Source of the DNA: Comamonas testosteroni ATCC 11996
GTDB taxonomy: Bacteria; Pseudomonadota; Gammaproteobacteria; Burkholderiales; Burkholderiaceae_C
Length of the DNA stretch: 64,000 nt
NCBI RefSeq assembly: GCF_000241525.1
Contig: NZ_AHIL01000044.1
Span: 62,001 to 126,000 of the forward strand
Direction of reading: 5' to 3'
Shown one piece after another: positions 1 through 8,138 of this stretch; the first letter of the stretch is position 1, and the number at the start of each line of letters is the position of its first letter. The translations under genes and the position numbers were made by a program. A model generated the notes under the pieces. That model was given only the letters and a program-made list of their open reading frames with translations, did not search any database and was not told the DNA's origin.

Positions 1-39
1 CGCCACCCTGTGGAAGCCGAAGAAGAAGCGCTGGCCTGA
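1..39 (+). CDS. C-terminal end of an upstream CDS, probably sulfite/nitrite reductase (cysI)
   Basis: The first reading frame is open from the window edge to a TGA at 37-39 and encodes only the tail HPVEAEEEALA. It sits 24 bp before the DUF934 gene of the sulfate assimilation cluster. In Burkholderiales the gene preceding the DUF934 protein is normally the sulfite/nitrite reductase hemoprotein CysI, so that identity is inferred from position; thirteen codons are too few to confirm it by sequence. Confidence 0.45.
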   Translation, partial: RHPVEAEEEALA

Positions 40-63
40 AGCCATAAGAACAAGGATAGAGTC

Positions 64-450
64 ATGAAAATTCTGGCAAGCAACGAATACCAGGCCCCCA
101 GCGAGAGCACCGGCAATGTGCTGGTGCTGGCCAACGATGTGAACGCCCTTGAGGTAAATCTGGACGGCATCACGCAGGTGGATCTGCATTTCCCCAACTT
201 CACCGACGGCCGCGCCTTCAGCCAGGCCTATCTGCTGCGCCGCCGTCTGAAGTTTGCGGGCGATATCCGTGCCACCGGTGATGTGCTGATCGATCAGCTG
301 GTTCAGATGGAGCGCACGGGCTTCAGCAGCGCCGTGCTGCGCGAAGGCGTGGACGCCGCCGATGCCCAGCGCCAGTTCGAGCGCTTTGGCGGTTTCTACC
401 AGGCCGATGCCGTGCACACACAGCCCCATTTCGTAGAGGTGCAAGCATGA
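64..450 (+). CDS. DUF934 family protein of the sulfate assimilation cluster
   Basis: This 128-residue soluble protein matches the DUF934 family, with the family-type segment around FTDGRAFSQAYLLRRR (residues 48-63) followed by GDVLIDQL. Its biochemical role is not established; family members are almost always encoded between cysI and cysH, which suggests an accessory role in sulfite reduction. It has no signal peptide, membrane segment or metal-binding cysteine cluster. The start ATG at 64 follows a purine-rich stretch (AAGGATAGAG). Its stop overlaps the cysH start (ATGA at 447-450), implying translational coupling. Confidence 0.85.
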   Translation: MKILASNEYQAPSESTGNVLVLANDVNALEVNLDGITQVDLHFPNFTDGRAFSQAYLLRRRLKFAGDIRATGDVLIDQLVQMERTGFSSAVLREGVDAADAQRQFERFGGFYQADAVHTQPHFVEVQA

Positions 451-1094
451 GCCAGCTCGCCCCCGTAAGCACCCTCGACCTGGATCTGGCACAAATCAAT
501 GCCGAACTGGGCCGCGACGCCCAGGCGCTGGTGAACTGGGCTGTGGGCCTGGATCAGCCCACCATAGTCACCACCAACTTCCGCCCCTTCGAGGCGGTGA
601 TCCTGCACATGGTCACGCGCGCCAACCCCGACGTGCCCGTGGTCTGGATGGACAACGGCTACAACACCGAAGCCACCTATCAATTTGCCGATGCGGTGAC
701 CAAGCAGCTTGGGCTCAACCTCAAGATCTACCTGCCGCTGCGCTCACGCGCCCACCGCGAGGCCGTGGAAGGCGCCACGCCAGCGCTGGACGATCCGCGC
801 CATGCGGCCTTCACGGAAGAAGTGAAGCTGGAGCCTTTTGCCCGCGCCCTGCGCGAAACCGCACCCAAGGTCTGGTTCACCGCCCTGCGCGCCACCGACA
901 CCGCCGTGCGTGCGCAGATGGAGTCCGTTAGCATCAATCCCGACGGTCTGATCAAGGTTGCACCTTTGCTGCACTGGTCGTCCAAGGAGCTGTACGAATA
1001 CTGCGAGAAGCACGGCCTGCCCAACAACTTTGACTATGTGGATCCGACCAAGGGTGAAGACAACCGCGAATGCGGACTTCATTTGAGTCACTGA
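447..1094 (+). CDS. cysH: Phosphoadenylyl/adenylyl-sulfate reductase, short form
   Basis: CysH reduces activated sulfate (PAPS or APS) to sulfite with electrons from thioredoxin. The protein has 215 residues and ends in NRECGLHLSH, which carries the catalytic cysteine of the family (about C209). The only other cysteine is in EYCEKHG. The paired cysteines that hold the 4Fe-4S cluster in APS reductases are absent, so by family rule it resembles PAPS reductases, yet it is about 30 residues shorter than E. coli CysH because the segment before the C-terminal motif is compressed. It overlaps the DUF934 gene by 4 bp and is followed at once by a REP-like repeat. No APS kinase gene (cysC) is present here and CysN carries no CysC fusion, so PAPS versus APS preference is open. 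Confidence 0.9.
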   Translation: MSQLAPVSTLDLDLAQINAELGRDAQALVNWAVGLDQPTIVTTNFRPFEAVILHMVTRANPDVPVVWMDNGYNTEATYQFADAVTKQLGLNLKIYLPLRSRAHREAVEGATPALDDPRHAAFTEEVKLEPFARALRETAPKVWFTALRATDTAVRAQMESVSINPDGLIKVAPLLHWSSKELYEYCEKHGLPNNFDYVDPTKGEDNRECGLHLSH

Positions 1095-1097
1095 CGT

Positions 1098-1190
1098 GCT
1101 CCCCCTGAGCCGCTTTGCGGCTTCCCCTCTCTCTTCGGGAGGGGGACGGCAGCCTCGCCGCAAGGCGGCTCTTGCTTGCTGCCCCTGGAA
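1098..1190 (+). repeat. REP-like element copy A, directly after cysH
   Basis: This GC-rich imperfect repeat begins with CCCCTGAGCCGC a few bases after the cysH stop. It contains three small hairpins: GCCGC-TTT-GCGGC, a CCCCTC/GAGGGG stem around TCTCTTCG, and GCCGC-AAG-GCGGC. It shares the order CCCCTGAG, GCG-rich stem, CTTCCCC, CTC stem, GGGGACG with the copies at 2219, 18233 and 50258 (the last inverted on the plus strand). Confidence 0.8.
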
Positions 1191-1220
1191 TTGCAGCGCG
1201 CCCGTTTTGTAAGCCGTCGA

Positions 1221-1283
1221 TTTAAAAAGATAGCTGATAGCCCAATATCTATAAGCGCTACAGCATTATTTGATTGGATAAAA
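1221..1283 (+). repeat. Low-GC dispersed element between cysH and cysD
   Basis: An AT-rich stretch with the core TAGCTGATAGCCC, then ATAAGCGCTACAGC and ATTATTTGAT. The same order of blocks occurs at 2372-2416 (inside cysN), near 39700, in the gene at 49801 (core 49981-50036) and at the lpxB start (58497-58540). It ends directly at the cysD start codon, so it also supplies the cysD leader, in which no strong Shine-Dalgarno sequence is visible. Confidence 0.55.
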
Positions 1284-1284
1284 A

Positions 1285-2217
1285 ATGAACGCTCGTGTGG
1301 ATACTTCCGTGTTGAGCCATCTCAGCAACCGCCACCTGGATGCACTGGAAGAAGAAACCATTTTCATCCTGCGCGAAGTGGCCGCGACTTTTGAACGCCC
1401 CACCCTGCTGTTTTCGGGCGGCAAGGATTCGCTGGTCATGCTGCGCTGCGCCGAAAAGGCCTTCGGCGCGGGCCGCATTCCCTATCCCTTGCTGATGATC
1501 GACACCGGCCACAACTTCCCCGAAGTGACCGATTTCCGTGACCAGCGAGCCAAGGAACTGGGTGCCGAGCTGATCGTGCGCAGCGTGGAAGACTCCATGG
1601 CGCGCGGCACTGTGCGTCTGGCACACCCCGGCGAATCGCGCAATGTGCACCAGTCGGTGACGCTGCTGGAGGCGATTGACGAGTTCCGCTTCGACGCCCT
1701 GATCGGAGGCGCGCGCCGCGACGAGGAAAAGGCCCGCGCCAAGGAGCGCATCTTCAGCCACCGCGACAGCTTCGGCCAGTGGCAGCCCAAGGCTCAGCGG
1801 CCCGAGCTGTGGACGCTGTTCAACACCCGCATTGCACAGGGCGAGCATTTCCGCGTCTTCCCCATCAGCAACTGGACCGAGCTGGACGTGTGGCAGTACA
1901 TCGCCCGTGAAAACATCGCCCTGCCATCGATCTACTACACCCACAAGCGCGATGTGGTGGAGCGCAAGGGCCTGCTGGTGCCCGTGACCGAACTGACCCC
2001 GCCGCGTGACGGCGAGGAAGTCGTGCAGCGCGATGTGCGCTTCCGTACCGTGGGCGACATCACCTGCACCTGCCCCGTGGAAAGCACGGCAGCAACGGCC
2101 GAAGACATCGTGATCGAGACCCTTGCCGCCGAGGTCAGCGAACGTGGCGCGACACGCATGGACGACAAGACCAGCGAAGCATCCATGGAAAAGCGCAAGA
2201 AAGACGGTTACTTCTAA
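1285..2217 (+). CDS. cysD: Sulfate adenylyltransferase subunit 2 (ATP sulfurylase)
   Basis: CysD forms adenosine 5'-phosphosulfate from ATP and sulfate, driven by GTP hydrolysis in its partner CysN. The protein has 310 residues and carries the PP-loop SGGKDS at 44-49, typical of the ATP pyrophosphatase fold, followed by MIDTGHNFPE and the GGARRDEEKARAKER segment of this family. The C-terminus EKRKKDGYF is also typical of CysD. The ATG at 1285 is the first codon after the low-GC repeat. It lies between cysH and cysN in the same direction, with repeat DNA in both gaps, so the genes are probably one transcription unit. Confidence 0.96.
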   Translation: MNARVDTSVLSHLSNRHLDALEEETIFILREVAATFERPTLLFSGGKDSLVMLRCAEKAFGAGRIPYPLLMIDTGHNFPEVTDFRDQRAKELGAELIVRSVEDSMARGTVRLAHPGESRNVHQSVTLLEAIDEFRFDALIGGARRDEEKARAKERIFSHRDSFGQWQPKAQRPELWTLFNTRIAQGEHFRVFPISNWTELDVWQYIARENIALPSIYYTHKRDVVERKGLLVPVTELTPPRDGEEVVQRDVRFRTVGDITCTCPVESTAATAEDIVIETLAAEVSERGATRMDDKTSEASMEKRKKDGYF

Positions 2218-2218
2218 G

Positions 2219-2324
2219 ACATCCCCTGAGGCGCTACGCGCCTTCCCCTTCTCTGGAGCTTCGCTCCGGAAGGGGACGACACCCTCGGTGCGCGGCGGCG
2301 CTTCCTCGGTGTCTCTGAGTTGGG
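2219..2324 (+). repeat. REP-like element copy B, directly after cysD
   Basis: It starts 2 bp after the cysD stop with ATCCCCTGAGGCGC and runs through GCGCTACGCGC, CTTCCCCTTCTC, a GGAGCTTCGCTCC hairpin (2255-2267) and GGGGACGACACCCTCG to GTGTCTCTGAGTTGGG. The end block GTGTCTCTG-GTTGGG is shared with copy C near 18320-18335, giving a unit of about 105 bp. Confidence 0.85.
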
Positions 2325-2350
2325 ACATGTCGGTTTTTAGAAAGAATGCG

Positions 2351-3724
2351 ATGACTGAAACTATTAATTCCGTAGCTGCTAGCGCAAATCCATCAAGCGC
2401 TTCAGGCCAATTTGATGCACATAACAGCAGCGCGCTGCGCTTTATCACCTGCGGCTCGGTCGATGACGGCAAGAGCACGCTGATCGGCCGCCTGCTGGTG
2501 GACACCCGCGCCGTGCTGCAGGATCAGTTGGCTGGCGTCACCAAGTCCGGCGAGACGGATCTGGCCCTGCTGACCGACGGCCTGGCCGCCGAGCGCGAGC
2601 AAGGCATCACGATCGATGTGGCCTACCGCTACTTCGCCACCGAGTCGCGCAAGTTCATCATTGGCGACGCTCCCGGTCACGAGCAGTACACACGCAATAT
2701 GGTGACGGCAGCATCGAGCGCCGACGCCGCCGTGGTGCTCGTCGATGCCACCAAGCTGGACTGGAAGAATGCCGATCTGGAGCTGCTGCCCCAGACCCGC
2801 CGCCACAGCCTGCTGGCCCATCTGCTGCGTGTGAATTCGCTGGTGTTTGCCGTCAACAAGCTCGACGCCGTTCAGGACCCGGCCCTGGCCTTTGCCCATA
2901 TCAGCGCGGCGCTGCAAAAGTTCACGGCCTCCGCAGACATCAAGATCACGGCCACCGTGCCCGTGTCCGCGCTCAAGGGCTACAACGTGGTCAACAGCAC
3001 CGACGGCTGGGCCGGCTACCACGGCCCCAGCCTGCTGCAACTGCTGGAGCAACTGCCCAACACGCCCACCGACAGCGATCTGGCGCTGGCCTTCCCCGTG
3101 CAGTGGGTGGAGAAGTTCTCCTCCTCGTCCGACACCAGCCAGGGCCGCCGCGTGTTCTGGGGCCGTGTCGCCACGGGCATTGCCCGGGTCGGTGCCCAGG
3201 TGCAGATTCTGCCCAGCGGCCAGCTCGCGACCGTTGCCCAGGTCATAGACCACGCCCGCGCGCCCAAGGAAGTGGCTGCGGGCCTGTCCGCCGGCATCAC
3301 GCTGGACCGCGAGGTCGATGTCTCGCGCGGCGACTGGATCATTGCCGCCCCCGTGCAAGCCGAAGTGGCCGAGGACGACTTTGATGCCCCTGCTGCCGCA
3401 AGCCCCTGGCCCAGCAGCCGCGAGATCACCGCCACCGTGGCCTGGATGGACACCGAACCTCTGGTGCCCGGCCGTGTCTACTGGGCGCTGCATGGCCATC
3501 GCTGGGTCAAGGCCAAGGCGCGCCGCTTGGTGCACCGCCTCAATATCAATACACTGGCCAAGGAAGACGCCCAGCAGCTCGAGGCCAATGCCATCGGCCA
3601 GGTGGAGCTGGTGCTGCAGGAAGCCATTCCGGCCGCCCCCTTCACCCAAGCCCGCCAGCTGGGCTCGCTGATTCTGGTGGACACCGCCAGCAATGCAACA
3701 GCCGGTGCTGCGCTGGTGAACTGA
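2351..3724 (+). CDS. cysN: Sulfate adenylyltransferase subunit 1 (GTPase)
   Basis: CysN is the EF-Tu-like GTPase that powers APS synthesis by CysD. With the start chosen here it has 457 residues. The G1 loop GSVDDGKST is at 35-43, followed by the EQGITIDVAYRYF segment, G3 DAPGHEQ and G4 NKLD, then the two beta-barrel domains. There is no C-terminal APS kinase domain. The ATG at 2351 has AGAAAG 6 bp upstream. The in-frame ATG at 2327 is also possible, but it lies at the edge of the REP-like repeat; longer extensions would translate the repeat. Residues 8-22 are encoded by a copy of the low-GC dispersed element, so the N-terminus before about residue 29 is probably non-conserved. Confidence 0.95.
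   Translation: MTETINSVAASANPSSASGQFDAHNSSALRFITCGSVDDGKSTLIGRLLVDTRAVLQDQLAGVTKSGETDLALLTDGLAAEREQGITIDVAYRYFATESRKFIIGDAPGHEQYTRNMVTAASSADAAVVLVDATKLDWKNADLELLPQTRRHSLLAHLLRVNSLVFAVNKLDAVQDPALAFAHISAALQKFTASADIKITATVPVSALKGYNVVNSTDGWAGYHGPSLLQLLEQLPNTPTDSDLALAFPVQWVEKFSSSSDTSQGRRVFWGRVATGIARVGAQVQILPSGQLATVAQVIDHARAPKEVAAGLSAGITLDREVDVSRGDWIIAAPVQAEVAEDDFDAPAAASPWPSSREITATVAWMDTEPLVPGRVYWALHGHRWVKAKARRLVHRLNINTLAKEDAQQLEANAIGQVELVLQEAIPAAPFTQARQLGSLILVDTASNATAGAALVN
2372..2416 (+). repeat. Low-GC dispersed element inside the cysN 5' coding region
   Basis: The sequence GTAGCTGCTAGCGC is followed by ATCAAGCGCTTCAGGCC and AATTTGAT, the best-preserved copy of the element in the window. It lies in frame in cysN and encodes roughly VAASANPSSASGQFD, ahead of the conserved GTPase core. 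Confidence 0.6.
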
Positions 3725-3799
3725 AGCCGATGAAGACAGGGCCGCAACGGCGATCTGAGCGTCAAACCAGATCTCCATACGGCCTTATCCAGCCTGGCA

Positions 3800-3828
3800 C
3801 TGGCGCTGCGCGGGAAAAAACCTAAAAT
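3800..3828 (+). promoter_or_regulatory. Candidate sigma70 promoter for fdxA
   Basis: A TAAAAT hexamer at 3823-3828 is preceded at 17 bp by CTGGCG (3800-3805), a weak match to the -35 consensus. It lies 42 bp upstream of the fdxA start in the only non-coding gap before that gene. The assignment is by eye. Confidence 0.4.
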
Positions 3829-3869
3829 CACGGGGTTTTACCAATCCCCACCCAAGAAGAAGATTCTCA

Positions 3870-4199
3870 ATGACTCACGTCGTTACCGAAAACTGCATCA
3901 AGTGCAAGTACACCGATTGCGTGGACGTTTGCCCCGTGGACTGCTTCCGTGAAGGCCCCAACTTTCTGGTGATCGATCCCGATGAATGCATCGACTGTGC
4001 CGTCTGCATTCCCGAGTGCCCGGCCAATGCCATCTTTGCCGAAGAAGATGTGCCTGCCGATCAACTGGCCTTCATCAAGCTGAACGTGGATCTGTCCCAG
4101 CTCAAGAGCTGGAAGAGCATCACCAAGCGCAAGGCTTCGCTGCCCGACGCCGACGAGTGGAATGGCAAGCCGAACAAAGTGGATTTGCTGGAGCGCTAA
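3870..4199 (+). CDS. fdxA: Seven-iron ferredoxin ([3Fe-4S][4Fe-4S])
   Basis: This 109-residue electron carrier has cysteines at 9, 17 and 50 for a [3Fe-4S] cluster and at 21, 40, 43 and 46 for a [4Fe-4S] cluster, the same spacing as Azotobacter ferredoxin I shifted by one residue. Two further cysteines (12, 25) match the free cysteines of that family. The C-terminal half, rich in lysine and acidic residues, is the usual extension of FdxA proteins. AAGAAGA upstream of the ATG gives a good ribosome binding site. The gene is followed after 36 bp by a ferredoxin-NADP reductase-like gene, which is a likely redox partner. Confidence 0.95.
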   Translation: MTHVVTENCIKCKYTDCVDVCPVDCFREGPNFLVIDPDECIDCAVCIPECPANAIFAEEDVPADQLAFIKLNVDLSQLKSWKSITKRKASLPDADEWNGKPNKVDLLER

Positions 4200-4235
4200 G
4201 CCAGTCTGGGCGCGGACTGCGCTACGCTTGCCTGC

Positions 4236-5303
4236 ATGAGCCTGTCCAACGCAACGACCAACGCTTCCCTCTCGCTACAACCCGCCGTGGAAACCGACGC
4301 CATCATCATTGGCGCAGGTCCGGCGGGTTTGTTTCAGGCCTTCCAGCTTGGCCTGCAGGGCATTCAAGCCCATTTGATCGATGCCCTGCCCCATGTGGGC
4401 GGCCAGTGCAGCCAGCTCTACGCGCACAAGCCCATCTACGACATTCCCGGCATTCCCGTCTGCACGGGCCTGGAGCTGGTGCAACTGCTGGAAAAGCAGA
4501 TCGCCCCCATGCAGGTGGTCCGCCATCTGTCCCAGCAAGTACAGACTCTGCAAGCCCTTGACGACGGGCGCTGGCAGGTCGGCACCACGGCAGGAGCGCT
4601 GTTCCACACCCGCACCGTCTTCATTGCCGCAGGCGTTGGCGCGTTCGTGCCCAAGGCCCTCAAGGCACCGGGTGTGGATGAACTCGGCACGGGCCAGTTG
4701 CACTATCACCCGCAGCAGCTGGATATGGCCGCAGGCCGCCAGGTGCTGGTCTATGGCGGCGATGAGGAAGCCGTAGCAGCTGCCATTGCCTGCAGTTCAA
4801 GCGCGGCCAGAACCGTTCTCATGCATCGCCGTGACAGCTTCAATGCCGAGCCTGCGCAACTGGCTAAGCTGAAGCAACTGCGCGAATCTGGCGCTGTCGA
4901 AGTGCTGATCGGCCAGATCACCGAAGTGCGGCACGGCGACGGCCGACTGCAGGCCGTGCAATGGATGGATGGCGAAGGCGACGAACATACGCGGCCTGTC
5001 GAACAGTTGCTGGTCTACCAGGGCATTTCACCCAAGCTGGGTCCTTTGACGGACTGGGGCCTGGCGCTGGAGCGCAAGCAACTGGCGGTGGATCCGGCAA
5101 CGCTTGCCACCAGCGCCCCGGGAATCTATGCCATCGGCGACATCGTCAGCTACAGCGGCAAGAAACGGCTGATCCTCTGCGCCTTTCATGAGGCCACCAT
5201 GGCCGCGTTTGCAGCCGCCGAATATCTGCAAGGCAGCAAGCCCTTGCTCGAATACACGACAACCAGCGCGCGCCTGCATGCCATCTTGGGCGTGTCTCAC
5301 TGA
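4236..5303 (+). CDS. Ferredoxin-NADP reductase, thioredoxin-reductase-like type
   Basis: This 355-residue FAD flavoprotein has the dinucleotide motif GAGPAG (26-31), then [10 protein letters not shown] and KPIYDIPG, and near the C-terminus the FAD-contacting segment [13 protein letters not shown] followed by [12 protein letters not shown]. These are features of the type-2 ferredoxin/flavodoxin-NADP reductases related to thioredoxin reductase. The redox-active CxxC of true thioredoxin reductases is absent. Position directly behind fdxA supports transfer of electrons between NADPH and ferredoxin in the cytoplasm. An alternative annotation would be a generic NAD(P)/FAD-dependent oxidoreductase. 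Confidence 0.85.
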   Translation: MSLSNATTNASLSLQPAVETDAIIIGAGPAGLFQAFQLGLQGIQAHLIDALPHVGGQCSQLYAHKPIYDIPGIPVCTGLELVQLLEKQIAPMQVVRHLSQQVQTLQALDDGRWQVGTTAGALFHTRTVFIAAGVGAFVPKALKAPGVDELGTGQLHYHPQQLDMAAGRQVLVYGGDEEAVAAAIACSSSAARTVLMHRRDSFNAEPAQLAKLKQLRESGAVEVLIGQITEVRHGDGRLQAVQWMDGEGDEHTRPVEQLLVYQGISPKLGPLTDWGLALERKQLAVDPATLATSAPGIYAIGDIVSYSGKKRLILCAFHEATMAAFAAAEYLQGSKPLLEYTTTSARLHAILGVSH

Positions 5304-5360
5304 AGGGCCGCCGATGTCCTGCCCCGGACTCCTTGAAGTCAGCAGCTTTTGAGCCTGGCA

Positions 5361-5390
5361 TAAAAAAACCGCTATCCCTCGGGATAGCGG
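5361..5390 (-). terminator. Rho-independent terminator of the NCS2 permease gene
   Basis: CCGCTATCCC and GGGATAGCGG form a perfect 10-bp stem with a 2-nt TC centre (5369-5390). On the minus strand the stem is followed by a run of seven T (complement of 5362-5368). This is the layout of an intrinsic terminator about 50 bp past the permease stop codon. Confidence 0.85.
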
Positions 5391-5403
5391 TGTAAATCAC
5401 GAC

Positions 5404-5416
5404 GGGGTCAGACCCC
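5404..5416. repeat. Short palindrome GGGGTCAGACCCC
   Basis: A perfect 6-bp inverted repeat around a single A lies between the permease stop and its terminator. Motifs of this GGGGTC/GACCCC kind recur in other beta- and gamma-proteobacterial genomes, but only this copy was noticed here. Confidence 0.4.
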
Positions 5417-5439
5417 ACCGCGCGCACTTTGATCTCGGC

Positions 5440-6930
5440 TCAGTGGCCATGTGCCGGCTTGACCGGAATGATGGGCACTTCCTTGCCTTCCTTGTCGTAG
5501 ACCTTGCCACCTTCGACGCGGTCGCCATCGGCCAGGGCTTCCAGCACATGCTGACTCAGAGCGCGGCCATAGCCGGCTTCAAAGACGGAAGGCTGATCGG
5601 AATTGCCTTGCTTGAAGTGGTTGTAGAGCAGGTTCAGGGTCACGGCAACCAGGGCCGTTGCGCTGATGCCCGAGTGAAAGATCGTGGCAAACCATGCGGG
5701 GAACTGGTCATAGAACTTGGGTGCCACCACTGGCAGCAGACCCGCGCTCACCGAGGTGGCAACAATGATCAGATTCATATTGTTGTTGTATTCCACCTTG
5801 GCCAGGGTACGGATGCCGCTGGCAGCCACGGTACCGAACAGCACCAGACCGGCACCGCCCAGCACGGACGGAGGTACGCAGGCCACGATGCGGCCCATCA
5901 CCGGCAGCACGCCAAACACGATCAGGATCAGGCCGGAGAAAGCCACCACGAAGCGGCTCTTGATGCCGGTCACGGCCACCAGACCCACGTTCTGCGCAAA
6001 AGCGCTTTGTGTGAAGCCGCCGAAGATGGGAGCCACGATGCTGGAGAGCATGTCGGCGCGCAGACCATCACCCAGACGGCGACCGTCCACAGGGCTGTCC
6101 ACGATTTCGCCCACGGCCAGCACGTCGGCCGAGGTTTCCACCAGGATCACCAGAATCACGATGAACATGGAGATGGTGGCCGCCATGTCGAAAGTGGGCC
6201 AGCCGAAATGCAAAGGTGTGGGCACCGCAAAAATGGGGCCGTTGAACACCTGCGAGAAATCGGCCCTGCCGATGAAGACGGCCGTGATGGTGCCCACCAC
6301 GATCGCCACCAGAATCGACAGGCGCGACAGCATGGCATTGCCCAGCTTGCTGAACAGCAGCACCATGAACAGCGACAGACCGGCCAGACCGATATTGCCC
6401 ATGCTGCCGTAATCAGCAGACTTGGCATTGCCGCCCATGGCCCAATGCGCAGCCACAGGCATCAGCGACATGCCGATCACCGTGATCACGCAGCCATTGA
6501 CCAACGGCGGGAAAAATTTGGTGATGCGCGAAAAAACCGGCGCAATGATCAGACCCAGTACCGAGGCGTACATGACAGCCCCCAGCACGCCCTGCATGCC
6601 GCCACCGGTGTGCAGGATGCTGACCATGGTGGCCACGCCTGCGAATGAAACGCCTTGAACCAGAGGCAGACGACAGCCGAAGAAAGGGATGCCCAGCGTC
6701 TGCAGCAAGGTTGCCACACCACCCATGAACAGGCAGGCGGTCACCAGCAGACCGGCATCGGCAGCGGACATGCCAGCCGCTTCAGCCACGATCAGAGGCA
6801 CCGCCACGATGCCGCCGTACATGGTCAACACATGTTGCAAGCCATACATGAGGTTGGCGGTGACGCCAAGATTCTCATCCTCGGGGCGCTTGACGGCCGC
6901 ATCCCTGGATGCTCCGGTCTGATCGTTCAT
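5440..6930 (-). CDS. NCS2 family nucleobase permease, purine (xanthine/urate) type
   Basis: This 496-residue inner-membrane protein has about 12 to 14 hydrophobic segments and belongs to the nucleobase:cation symporter-2 family. It carries the signature QNVGLVAVTG (Q-N-x-G-x4-T-G), close to the xanthine/uric acid branch, and the preceding GGFTQSAFA. The N-terminus NLMYGLQHVLTMYGGIVAVPL is the usual TM1 region. The ATG at 6930 has AGGAGAC upstream, an excellent ribosome binding site. It is a single-gene unit with its own terminator; a palindromic operator-like site lies about 310 bp upstream. Substrate among purines cannot be fixed from sequence alone. Confidence 0.9.
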   Translation of the reverse strand: MNDQTGASRDAAVKRPEDENLGVTANLMYGLQHVLTMYGGIVAVPLIVAEAAGMSAADAGLLVTACLFMGGVATLLQTLGIPFFGCRLPLVQGVSFAGVATMVSILHTGGGMQGVLGAVMYASVLGLIIAPVFSRITKFFPPLVNGCVITVIGMSLMPVAAHWAMGGNAKSADYGSMGNIGLAGLSLFMVLLFSKLGNAMLSRLSILVAIVVGTITAVFIGRADFSQVFNGPIFAVPTPLHFGWPTFDMAATISMFIVILVILVETSADVLAVGEIVDSPVDGRRLGDGLRADMLSSIVAPIFGGFTQSAFAQNVGLVAVTGIKSRFVVAFSGLILIVFGVLPVMGRIVACVPPSVLGGAGLVLFGTVAASGIRTLAKVEYNNNMNLIIVATSVSAGLLPVVAPKFYDQFPAWFATIFHSGISATALVAVTLNLLYNHFKQGNSDQPSVFEAGYGRALSQHVLEALADGDRVEGGKVYDKEGKEVPIIPVKPAHGH

Positions 6931-7239
6931 CTTTGTCTCCTAAATTACCTACTCACCAAGGCTCTAGAGGCCTTTCGCTCTGTCTGGTCGACTTGCAGCA
7001 ACTCTTTCGGCAGCGATCTTTTCCAATCGCCCCAGCGAGGCCTTGTGCTGCAGCCAGTCGCTCTTCTGCGAGAGCGATCCGACCTATAGAAAAGAGCAAA
7101 CCACTCTTTCATTCACCCAAGTCAGTCTTTCAATCTCCTTTGATTGCATGACATCCGCCGGACGGACTATTCCATTACGCAATCAAAGCCATACCCAGAA
7201 GGGCATGAGTCGAGACTGTACGTTGCCAGGACACCAAAA

Positions 7240-7262
7240 TTGTCTACAGTTTTGTATACAAA
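7240..7262. promoter_or_regulatory. Candidate GntR-family operator upstream of the purine permease
   Basis: TTTGTATACAAA at 7251-7262 is a perfect 12-bp palindrome, preceded immediately by the related half TTGTCTACAG (7240-7249). TTGT-N2-ACAA palindromes are typical recognition sites of GntR-family (FadR/FCD subgroup) regulators. It lies in the only gap that can hold the permease promoter. No regulator gene is adjacent, so the partner is unknown. Confidence 0.45.
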
Positions 7263-7370
7263 GTGCTGACCAGAACCTTTCCAAAGCAAAAAGGAACACT
7301 CATTGGCTGCGATCAGGCACTGGAAATTGACACAGATCACGTCCATCGCGGCTTCCATGCCCTCCATAAA

Positions 7371-7414
7371 GAACAAAAGGATGCAAGACACATTCCCCGT
7401 TGTGTCTTGCATCC
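7371..7414 (-). terminator. Intrinsic terminator of def
   Basis: Positions 7379-7392 and 7401-7414 form a perfect 14-bp stem (GGATGCAAGACACA and its complement) with an 8-nt loop. Read on the minus strand the stem is followed by TTTTGTTCTTT. It lies about 47 bp past the def stop. Confidence 0.8.
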
Positions 7415-7461
7415 AGTAGAGAAGAGTAAAAAGAGACCTGGAGCGCTTGTCAGTGCGCCGA

Positions 7462-8001
7462 TCAGTCTTCCTCGGCCTGAGCGATGCCGGGAAACAGCAC
7501 ATCGGTAAAGCCGAAACGACTGAAATCGCGCACCCTCATCGGATAGAGCTTGCCCCAGAGGTGGTCGCACTCATGCTGGACCACGCGCGCGTGAAAGCCC
7601 TCGACCGTGCGGTCGATCGGGTCGCCGTAGATATCAAAGCCGGTGTAGCGCACCTTGTTCCAGCGTGGCACCATGGCCCGCAGGCCGGGAACAGACAGGC
7701 AACCTTCCCAGTCCAGCTGCTCCTCTTCACCGATGGGTGTGATGACTGGATTGATCAGCACGGTGCGGGGCACTATGGGGGCATCCGGATAACGAGGGTT
7801 GGGTTCACCCGAGCCAAACACCACCATCTGCAAATCCTCACCGATCTGCGGCGCCGCCAAGCCGGCACCGTTGGCAGCATGCATGGTGTCCAGCAAATCC
7901 TTGAGAAGCAGATGCAGTGCATCCGTATCAAATTCAGTCACCGGCTTGGCAAGCTTCAGCAGACGGGGATCACCCATCTTCAAAATGGTACGTACAGTCA
8001 T
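7462..8001 (-). CDS. def: Peptide deformylase
   Basis: The enzyme removes the formyl group from the N-terminal methionine of new proteins. All three family motifs are present in this 179-residue protein: [10 protein letters not shown] (45-54), EGCLSVPG with metal ligand C101, and QHECDHL with ligands H143 and H147 and catalytic E144. The usual methionine or leucine in the third motif is a cysteine here (C145). The C-terminal tail fits type 1 deformylases. It is a single-gene unit with its own terminator, not linked to fmt here. Confidence 0.97.
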   Translation of the reverse strand: MTVRTILKMGDPRLLKLAKPVTEFDTDALHLLLKDLLDTMHAANGAGLAAPQIGEDLQMVVFGSGEPNPRYPDAPIVPRTVLINPVITPIGEEEQLDWEGCLSVPGLRAMVPRWNKVRYTGFDIYGDPIDRTVEGFHARVVQHECDHLWGKLYPMRVRDFSRFGFTDVLFPGIAQAEED

Positions 8002-8138
8002 ATATCAATACGGCGTGCAGCAACCACCGGGTCACCGCACTGTTCAATCATCAAAAGCATAGCGCCGCCGCCAATCCACGTGAACGGTGCGGCCTGTTCG
8101 GGTATCAGGCACAGAGAATTTAATGAAATTGTGATGAA

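Larger units (their letters stand above)
6931..7461. other. Intergenic region between the permease and def
   Basis: These 531 bp lie between the permease start and the def stop, both genes being on the minus strand. The region holds a GntR-like palindrome at 7240-7262 and the def terminator hairpin at 7379-7414. The part next to the permease (6931-7200) is moderately AT-rich and presumably contains the permease promoter and leader. I see no convincing coding sequence in it. Confidence 0.6.

Noticed and set aside
2123..2350. N-terminal extension of CysN
   Set aside because: It overlaps the end of cysD and runs through a REP-like repeat, so it cannot be a conserved protein part.
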